NCBI GenBank assembly: GCA_963682025.1
Contig: OY821519.1
Coordinates: forward strand, 137,058,094 to 137,122,093
Origin: Cordilura impudica
Lineage: Eukaryota > Arthropoda > Insecta > Diptera > Scathophagidae
DNA length: 64,000 nt
Reading direction: 5' to 3'
Under the pieces are notes generated by a model that worked only from the letters and a program-made list of their open reading frames with translations, was not told the origin of the DNA and did not search any database. Positions within the stretch are counted from its first letter, which is position 1. Each line of letters starts with the position of its first letter. Both the position numbers and the translations under genes were made by a program. Of this stretch, positions 56,426 through 64,000 are shown piece by piece.

Positions 56426-59177
56426 CCCTTATGTGTGTGGAAAAAATATACCTTCTATAGAGTGGATAGGTACCTGGGTACCTTCATGCAAATTGTATGA
56501 GAAATGTAATTTTTTGTCTTGTATTGTACAAAAAATCGATGGTTAATGATATAATATTAGAATTTTACTCAATGTGGGATTCCCCTTTAAATATATTTTT
56601 AAATCTGAACCAAAAAAATAAAAATCTTATTATGTGATTCCCCGTATAATGAATGAGCAAACACTACGTATTTTCTTTTGTTGCACATATGAGATACGCA
56701 CATCTCCGCAGTTTTTATTGACATTTTGACATTGATTTTGCATGAAGAGTTTCATTCGAAATAATTTTTCACCAAGTAAAGGTGCGTAGTTTTTTAAAAG
56801 TGCATTTTTTACCGCAAAATGGATCAAAATATAAAAACACGATCTAATAGATTTTCGTCAACCGAAATTCGTGAGATGTTGTGTGAATGTGAAAGTGATG
56901 AAGACGAATTTTCACCATCTGATATCGACGATGAATACATTCCACCAGCTAACGACGCAGCATCGGAAGTTCAGATGCTGAGCAGGTGGGATGCATTGAG
57001 GCTGCTGAGGATTCATATTATTCAGATGATAGTGAGGAAGAAGAGCCAAACAATGAACTCTGTGGTAAAGATGGCACTGTTTGGAATCTTAAACCTTTTA
57101 CTGAATCGCAACCAATAAACCGAAACATTTTACATCAGCGTAGCGGCGCAGCCCTTGGCTGCAATGTTTTAACAGCACAGCAAATATTTAAAAGCTTTTT
57201 GTCGGCCGAAATGTGAGACATAATTTTACGCGAAACAAACCGAAAAGGAAAAAAAATTATTGATCATTACAATCTTAACATGACACAAAAGTTTCTAAAC
57301 ATGGCCGACCGGCCAAAAACAAAAATATTCCAACCATTTACAGAAGAAGAACTAGACGCCTTTTTTGGAATTTTAATATTTTGTGGAGTGCACAAATCTA
57401 ATAAGGAGCATTTGTCAGAATTATGGAAACCTATTCATCTACCACTGATTCGAGCTGCAATGCCTCTTGATAGATTTAGAATGATGTTGCGTGTCATCAG
57501 ATTTGACAACGATGCCACTCGTACTTCACGTGCCGCAACTGATAAAGCTGCAGCCATTCGAGATATTTGGGCAATGCTTAATGACAATTTACGTAGAAAC
57601 TATAAGCCAGGCGAATGTATAACAGTTGACTAGCAGCTATATGGTTATCGTGGACGAACGCGCTTCACACAGTACATGCCGTCTAAGCCTAAGAAGTACG
57701 GAATAAAAATATTTTGGGCTTGTGACGCAAGTAATTCCTACCCCTTACAAGGTCAATTATATACAGGTAAACCAACAGAAGGCGAGCGTCAAACAAATAT
57801 AGGGGAAAGAACAGTTTTGGATCTTGTTAGCCCATATAAAAACTCCGGAAGAAATGTTACTACAGATAACTTTTTTACATCCTTACAACTGGCTCGAAAA
57901 CTTATCTCGTGGAATTTAACTCTAGTTGGAACAGTAAGAAAGAACAAAAGATTTTTACCAGCAAATATGCAGCCACATAAAGACAGGTAAGTTTAATTTT
58001 ACACATAAAAAGAAATGCGTGCATGATACACTGACTATGCAAAAATAAAATTAAATTGACAAGCAAATATTATTATTTCAGGCAAATAAATTCCACCATC
58101 TTTGCCTTCAGAAATGAGGCAACTTTGTGCTCCTACGTTCCTAAAAAGAAAAAAGCAGTAGTAATGTTATCTACTATGCACACAAAGCCTGTAACAGAAC
58201 CCACTACAGCTGCTAAACCTGAAATTATAACTTATTACAACCAAACTAAAGGAGGTGTCGACAATATGGATAAGCTATTGGGAGAATATACTTCTAAACG
58301 TAGGGCATGTCGATGGCCGTTAGCATTATTTTTCAATATTATCGATGTAGCAGCATTAGCAGCATACATCGTTTACATTTCAACTGACCGTCGCAGACTA
58401 TTTTTGAAAGATTTAAGTTTTGAACTATGTAAGGACAAAAATTTAAATGTAATAAAAATCGATTCCACTCGATCAGCAATACAGCTTGTATTGGGGCGAG
58501 ATATTTCAACAACAGCTGTTACTAATGTAGAAACTCGAGATAAGAATGGCCGTATTGTTGTTGTGGGTAGTTGTTACCTATGCTCTAAGCTTACAAAGAA
58601 GCAGAGAAAAACTAGAAAGGCTTGCAAAAATTGCTTCAAGCCTATTTGGAACGAGCACTCAATCAATCGTCCCATATGTAACAACTGTTTGGATTAATTT
58701 TTCTATGTCTTTTATTTATATTTAAATTATATTTTTTTTGTGTTAAACCTTGAAATTAATTTTTTTATGAAAAATAATTTTTTTTATCAAAAATAAACTT
58801 TGAATAATTTTTTTTTTTTTGTAAAACAATTTTTCTTTTATCAAATAAAGTTTTATTTAATGGTATTTTTAAAATCAAGTCAAATAATTTAGATTATCAC
58901 ACGTTAGTAAAGCAACTAATTAATTTTTTTCATGTGCCTCCATATAAAATGTATACAGGTACCCAGGTACATATTCACCCTATTAAGGGTGCAAAAAGCA
59001 AATTGATATGCCACGCCCCCCCAACTGATATTGTATATAAACACCTATGAAAATATAATAATAACAAAAAGTTAGGAGTTCTCATGAAATTGTAGAATAG
59101 TAGACTAAAATCTTTTATAAAAAATTTCGATTTGAAAACGCAATAGGTGCACAGGTACCTGTCCACACACATAAGGG
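56426..59177 (+). mobile_element. piggyBac element (2752 bp) with perfect ends
   Basis: TTAA at 56422-56425 and 59178-59181. Perfect 16-bp terminal inverted repeat CCCTTATGTGTGTGGA (56426-56441 and, inverted, 59162-59177). A subterminal inverted repeat GTACCTGGGTACCT occurs near 56470 and, inverted, near 58957. Element size, TTAA target, CCC start and internal inverted repeats are all those of piggyBac. The ends are undamaged, so it could be moved by a related active transposase. Confidence 0.93.
56819..58697 (+). pseudogene. piggyBac-like transposase, three lesions
   Basis: Cut-and-paste transposase acting at TTAA. The start MDQNIKTRSNRFSSTEIREM is followed by an acidic N-terminus. A frameshift lies near 56970, a TGA at 57214-57216 and a TAG at 57631-57633. 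Core motifs: DAFFGILIFCGVHKS, DRFRMMLRVIRFD, then CITVD (first catalytic D, codon 57628-57630, with the next residue changed to the TAG), YGYRGRTRF, VTTDNFFTSLQLA (second D) and QTKGGVDNMDKL (third D). An intron with GTAAGT...TTTCAG spans 57987-58081 and rejoins the frame. The C-terminal cysteine-rich domain SCYLCSKL...CKNCFKPIW...CNNC is complete, ending at 58697. All three catalytic aspartates survive. Confidence 0.92.
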
Positions 59178-59189
59178 TTAAAAACCAGA

Positions 59190-59988
59190 GTTCAGAAAAA
59201 AACACACACTGAATAAAAAACTCGTACATATATGTAAACAAACATAACTTAAACCAACACACACATATTTTTATTTTCATATCAATTATGTTTGTTTTTA
59301 AATTTTCTTCGGTGCCCAACACAACCATGACAGTGTTCGTTTTAATATTTCGTTATTTACACGAACATTTTTGTATCACATACTTTATGTTTCAATCACA
59401 CATAAAGCACACATTTTTGAGTATTGCTTTATTTGAAGTTCATGTTCTGGTACGTGTAGTGAAAAAAACACAGAACATGTACAATAAACAGGTTCGAGTT
59501 CAGTTATATTTTAAGTCGTGTTGTGGCTCGTGTAGTAAGAAAAAACACAACATGTACAATAAACAGGTTCGAGTTCAGTTATATTTTAAACACGACTTAA
59601 ACACGACTTAAAATATAACTGAACTCGAACCTGTTTATTGTACATGTTGTGTTTTTTCTTACTACACGAGCCACAACACGACTTAAAATATAACTGAACT
59701 CGAACCTGTTTATTGTACATGTTCTGTGTTTTTTTTCACTACACGTACCAGAACATGAACTTCAAATAAAGGAACACTCAAAAATGTGTGCTTTATGTGT
59801 GATTGAAACAAAAAGTATGTGATACAAAAATGTTCGTGTAAATAACGAAATATTAAAACGAACACAGTCATGGTTGTGTTGGGCACCGTAGAAAATTTAG
59901 AAACGCACATAATTGATATGAAAATAAAGATATGTGTTGGCTGCTTTTGAACAGAACATTGTGTGTTTCATGTGTGTATTTTCTGAAC
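59190..59988. repeat. ~800-bp palindrome (foldback element)
   Basis: Two arms of about 390 bp in inverted orientation around a short centre (about 59590-59607). Examples of paired positions: 'ggtgcccaac' 59311-59320 with 59878-59887; 'gttatattttaa' 59578-59589 with 59608-59619; 'gttcagaaaa' 59190-59199 with 59979-59988. The inner part of each arm contains a direct duplication of about 72 bp ('cagaacatgtacaataaaca' then 'ggttcgagttcagttatatt'). Open frames on both strands mirror the symmetry and are not genes. It starts 9 bp after the piggyBac TTAA. Confidence 0.9.
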
Positions 59989-60215
59989 CTTGCTAAAAAC
60001 ACACATAAGTGCTCTGCCATTATTCCTTATGTCTTCAAAAGTTTTAAACGTAGAAGGTCGATATTGGTCTCATTTAATAGTTATTGAAAATGGCTTTAAA
60101 ACTAAGTTAAGCGATTTTTTTTCAAAAGGTCAAAGGTCACTATCACACGATTTAAAGTTTGGGAAGCAATATCTCAAAAAATTAAATAATTAAAATTCTA
60201 AAAAAAAAATATATC

Positions 60216-60615
60216 GCACCTGTACCTCTAAAGTGAGTCAACTCAAAATTTGCAAATTTTCAGTAGAGGCAAAAAACGTTTTTTTTTTAAATATTTACTA
60301 TAAAATTAAAAAACAGTTATTTTATTGCAAAGAATTGCGAATAATAAGTATACAACAGTAGTTGTTTTTGCGATTTTTTCAGTGATCATCAAAAATAACA
60401 TGTTTTTGGATGCAACTCAAAATGTGTTTTTTTAGTGGCTTCTAAAGAAGCTTCTAAAGAAGCTACAATGAGGGTTACAAACTGTATTGTTTTTGCGAAA
60501 GACTAGAAAAACCGATGTGAGATTTTTACAGTGGATAGATATGACCACTGTTATCGTTTTCTTGCAAAAAGTGAAAATTTAAAAATTTTGAGTTGACTCA
60601 CTTTAGAGGTACAGG
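60216..60615. mobile_element. 400-bp MITE with GTACCTCTAAAGTGAGTCAA ends, copy 1
   Basis: Left end GCACCTGTACCTCTAAAGTG; right end, inverted, CCTGTACCTCTAAAGTGAG; terminal similarity of about 35 bp. It is flanked by an imperfect direct duplication of about 55 bp ('aagc.atatctcaaaaaat' to 'aaaaaatatat', 60150-60213 and 60620-60675) belonging to the surrounding arm. Confidence 0.7.
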
Positions 60616-61285
60616 TTTCGAAGCTATATCTCAAAAAATGAAATCTTTAAAATTCTGAAAAAAATATATGTTAATCTTGATAGTCTCCTCTGCATTTTGT
60701 GAAAAAAAATTTGAGTGAGTTATTATTTGTTCCTGAGATATTGATAAAAATGTGAAATTATTTTTAAAAAAAACTGTATACTATTTTTTTTACTATTATT
60801 CTTTTTTATTTGTTTAATAACAAATATTTTTTTAGCAAAAAATTGTGAAAAAAAAACATTTAATACGTTCTTATATTTGATATTTTCTAAGGCTTAAAAC
60901 TTAAAGGAAGATGCTGATAGTCTTGTTTGCATTTCGTGATACATTTTTGGGCGAGCTGCTATTGTTTAATTAGCGTAAAATTTTATATAAAATTTAATTA
61001 TATATTTTTTAATTTTTGTTTAATGTTTACTTTTGCTATATATTAAATTTCGGTAGTGTGGAAAATTTCCCATTTTTCCTAGTTATTTTTATTGTTTAAA
61101 TTATTTTATTGTAATGAACTTTTGCTGATTATAGATTAAAATATTTACAAAAATTCAAATTTAAATAAAAAATCTAATGCACATAGCAAAACTATTCAAC
61201 AGTTGTTTAATGTTTTTCTCATAAAGTTTTCTATTTAATCGAAAGCAGTAGTCTGGAAAAAATTGTGTTATTTTTTGTTTTTACC

Positions 61286-62445
61286 ATGACAACATATATA
61301 TTCAAGTGCTGTAATCCTTTTAGTAAATCGGGACATTCGAAATGTGTAAAGAGACTAACAAGAGTATAGGAGTGGATGTTAATTTTTATAGACGTTCCCA
61401 ACATTTCAACGTCCCATAAAGTTTGTTGTACGTGCAGACTTCGCCTGTCGAAATTGAAAAACCATTGTGGTGCTTGTACCATCCAAGAAATTTCTGGACC
61501 GTATACATTCCAAGAGCATTCGCAATCTGATAAAGAAGCATCCGGTACAGAAGCGGTTGTGTTAGACAAATTAAACGAAGTCTTACCATATTTGGAACAC
61601 TCTAACTATCAAAAAGAAAAAACTTATCAAAAGAAGTTACATAATCCAAAAATTTTAAAGGTTAAGCACTTCTATAAAAAAAGGTTTTCCCAGATTTAAG
61701 AACTGCTCATAAGTTTGTCCAGAATCGGAAATAGTTCAGCAATTAAAGCAAAAATTCAAATATACTCAAAAGAATAGCGAAAAAATACAATTGCTAACCC
61801 TTTCACTAAAAAGTTGGACATTGCAGAAAATGGTACAGGAATTTGAAATTTTCGACTTTGTGGCTCGGTAAAAAAAACTATTTGAGAATAAAGGTATACT
61901 GAGTAGTCCAAACAACAAACCAATAAATATTTTATCATCGAAAGTTTTGAAAGCTTTTAAAATCTTTTATGAACATGGCAGGGTATCATGATTCCGTTTC
62001 TATGTTTGAGAATGGTGTGAAAATAAAAAAATCTCACATATTGCTGCTTGGAAATCTACGTGAAATGTATGCATTGTTTAAAGAAAAACATGAAGGAATA
62101 AAAATTGGTCTTTCTAAATTTTGTGAGCTTCGCCTGAAAAATATTGTGTTGGTCAATATTTTGTGCGTGTGCACAAAACACAAAAACGTAAAACTAATGA
62201 TACACTCATTGAACTTAAAAAAATTAACAGAAGGCTTAGAAGATTTCCACTTTGAAACGTATAAAGATTGCTTTGAGAAAATTACGTGCAATCTTTCGAC
62301 CCCGAAATGCTATTTAGCTAAATGTAAGGACTGTCCAGGAGTAGAAAATCGCAAGCAAAAACTTGGCGAATTATTAGAAACAAATCATGTTGAGGAAATT
62401 ACATATCGACGACTTATATTAAAAAAGTGCTATCTGCCTCAATAA
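61286..62445 (+). pseudogene. CCNPF-family protein gene, N-terminal half, broken
   Basis: ATG at 61286 gives MTTYIFKCCNPFSKSGHSKC, a zinc-finger-like start, then TAG at 61367-61369. In the same frame KVCCTCRLRLSKLKNHCGAC supplies further cysteines (61420-61480). After a frameshift near 61690: EKIQLLTLSLKSWTLQKMVQ, FVAR then TAA, and KGILSSPNNKPINILSSKV (about 61880-61940). After another shift, 61969-62445: GLSKFCELRLKNIVLV, CVCTKHKNVKLM, CYLAKCKDCPG. I recall this order from an unnamed multi-copy family of insects and cnidarians whose C-terminal half carries an RNase H-like core; that half is missing here. At least four lesions. Probably transposon-encoded. Confidence 0.65.
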
Positions 62446-62827
62446 CTATTTTAAAGAGAGCGTGTAAAACCAATTTATTACTTAAGATCTGAAAGTATCT
62501 GTTGATCGATTTGCTACACTATCTATTAACAAATAGTCGTACTAATCATGTATGAAATCAAAATTAATATTATATTTGACAGTTATATCAGAGAACAGTT
62601 TGAATATAAGCCCTCGATATAAACAATGGGTATGTGTGGATAGAGACTCATAAGAAACAATGGTAAAGCAGGCTGATGATTTTTTGGATTCACATTGCGA
62701 AAAATTATTGACACTTTTGCACCGTAAAGAGAGAAGCTCGTCGAGCCAGTTGCGGTTGCTGAAGGAAAATCAAAACTTAAAGTAAAACTGTACAATTAGT
62801 TAATAGCACCTGTTTGTAATATATATC
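62446..62827. other. spacer between gene remnant and second MITE
   Basis: No feature recognised. Confidence 0.4.
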
Positions 62828-63230
62828 GCACCTGTACCTCTAAAGTGAGTCAACTCAAAATTTGCAAATTTTCAGTAGAGGCAAAAAACGGTTTTTTTTA
62901 ATATTTACTATAAAATTTAAAAACAGTGTTTTCACTGTAAAGAATTGCGAATAATAAGTATACAACAGTGGTTGTTTTTTGCGATTTTTTCAGTGATTAT
63001 CAAAAATAACGAGTTTTTTGGGTGCAACTCAAAATGTCTCTATTTAGTGGATTCTAAAGAAGCTACTCTTATAACACAAAGAGGGTTACAACTGTATTTT
63101 TTTTTGCGAGAGACTAGAAAAATCGATGTAAAATTTTTACAGTTGATAGATATGACCACTGTGTATCGTTTTCTTGCAAAAAGTGAAAATTGAAAAATTT
63201 TGAGTCGACTCACTTAAGAGGTACTGGTGC
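62828..63230. mobile_element. 400-bp MITE, copy 2
   Basis: Same element as 60216-60615 in the same orientation: left GCACCTGTACCTCTAAAGTG, right inverted GCACCAGTACCTCTTAAGTG. The interior is collinear ('ttgcaaattttcagtagagg', 'agaattgcgaataataagta'). Both ends are present here. Confidence 0.75.
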
Positions 63231-63600
63231 AATATATGTAAAATAAATATTTCTTACTTTTAACTCCTGTTGTCTAAAATAATATACATATATATTTAAT
63301 ATCACCCAAATAAATAAAAAAAAAATATATAAAACTTTTCAAACAATACAATACAATACAACAATACATTTGTATCAATATCTCAGGAACTTATAAGAGT
63401 TCGCTCAAAATTTTTGGCACCAAATGCAGAGAATACTATCAGGATTAGCATATATTTTTCCAGAATTATAGAGATTTCATTTTTTGAGATATAGCTTCGA
63501 AACTTTAAATCATGTGACAGTGACCTTTGACCTTTAAAAAAAAATTTTTAACTAAATGAAGTTTAAAAGCTATTCTCAATACCTTTAAAATAAGAAAAAG

Positions 63601-63861
63601 GGTCAAACCCTGTATGTTAAAAACTTTTTGATATATAAATTATAAATTATAATTTTAATGATCTTTTCATTTTTTGACGCGCCATATCTCAGGAACAACA
63701 GAAGCTGGAAGTCCAAAATTTTACGTTTGTCTTAGCTAAGTAAGGTGCAAAAACCCAACTAAGTTTCATAGGATCCAAAGGTGGTCGGGAAAATCCGTTC
63801 GTTGATTATAAAAATTTTAACCCTGGTACCTTCTAGTATCTTCTTAACATATTAATCTACA
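63601..63861. other. unclassified spacer
   Basis: No feature recognised. Confidence 0.4.
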
Positions 63862-64000
63862 TGTATGAACTTTGGTATACAAACCTAATTTAAGAAAAAT
63901 TTGTGCAATATTTTGCTTTTGATAGATTTAATTTAAGATCGGGAAGCTGCTTTATATGGTTGCTGGGCTAAGAAATCTTCTAAAAGGTTTATTTTTGGAC
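63862..64000 (+). repeat. mini-me/DINE-1-like repeat, central part (cut by window end)
   Basis: 'tttggtatacaaacc', 'gatttaatttaagatcggga' and 'aaatcttctaaaaggtttat' match 4320-4455 closely. It continues beyond the window. Confidence 0.75.

Larger units (their letters stand above)
60060..63600 (+). mobile_element. candidate DNA transposon with long inverted arms carrying a CCNPF-family gene
   Basis: The left arm (about 60060-60215 plus 60616-60760) is repeated in inverse at about 63355-63600: 'tcaaaggtcac', 'gatttaaagttt', 'gaagctatatctcaaaaaat', 'aaaatatatg.taatc.tgat', 'tcctgagatattgat'. The broken CCNPF-family gene (61286-62445) lies between the arms. Exact ends and a target duplication were not found. 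Two copies of a 400-bp MITE lie within. The reading as one transposon is inference from the symmetric layout. Confidence 0.6.

Noticed and set aside
59288..59910. Open frames on both strands
   Set aside because: Mirror images created by the palindrome; no family resemblance.

Overview
The window is transposon-dominated, AT-rich genomic DNA from an insect, most likely a higher fly (Diptera, Brachycera). The evidence is the mix of element families: many copies of a dispersed repeat with the layout of dipteran mini-me / DINE-1 elements (tetranucleotide GGAC-type microsatellite plus 3' hairpin), fly-type LINEs, Helitrons with TC...CTAG ends inserted between A and T, mariner, Tc1, hAT and piggyBac elements, and a retrocopy of the chaperonin gene CCT8. 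I found no intact host gene, rRNA gene, functional tRNA gene or CRISPR array. Family names come from recognising motifs in the translations and from ends visible in the sequence; no database search was run.

Layout. 0-7.3 kb: a decayed Helitron (minus strand), two short Helitrons carrying a ~145-bp tandem repeat, and an older inverted-repeat element into which they inserted. 7.3-11.2 kb: jockey-type and other LINE relics, mini-me-like copies and a short Helitron. 13.1-14.4 kb: a mariner with an open 352-codon transposase and TA flanks. 17-21 kb: two LINE relics (RNase H-type on minus, RTE-like on plus) and mini-me-like copies. 22-25.3 kb: a LINE broken by a MITE and by a 991-bp solo LTR with a 4-bp target-site duplication. 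25.6-28.9 kb: a TTAA-flanked MITE, then a three-layer nest (repeat > MITE > repeat). 31.7-38.9 kb: a Tc1-like element holding a large MITE and a hAT relic, the latter holding a second hAT-like element with its own 8-bp duplication. 39.8-43.7 kb: a mariner relic, an internally deleted copy of a poorly known transposase-like family, and a LINE 3' end. 46.6-49.7 kb: a tRNA-derived SINE inside a mini-me-like copy, and a recent 5'-truncated RT/RNase H LINE with an 11-bp duplication. 50.2-51.6 kb: the CCT8 retropseudogene. 53-55 kb: another LINE. 56.4-59.2 kb: a piggyBac element with TTAA, perfect terminal repeats and a transposase with only three lesions. 59.2-60.0 kb: an 800-bp palindrome. 60.06-63.6 kb: a long-inverted-repeat element carrying a broken gene of a conserved invertebrate family whose N-terminus contains a CCNPF motif.

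The genes here do not cooperate; each is a mobile element's own transposase or reverse transcriptase, or its remains. The open frames are the mariner transposase (13252-14310) and the 5'-truncated LINE polyprotein (47774-49678). The best candidates for something little described are the long-inverted-repeat element with the CCNPF-family gene (60.06-63.6 kb), the hAT-like element with TAGGGTGGCCCA ends (34.2-37.4 kb), the internally deleted family at 41.1-42.1 kb and the palindrome at 59.2-60.0 kb.
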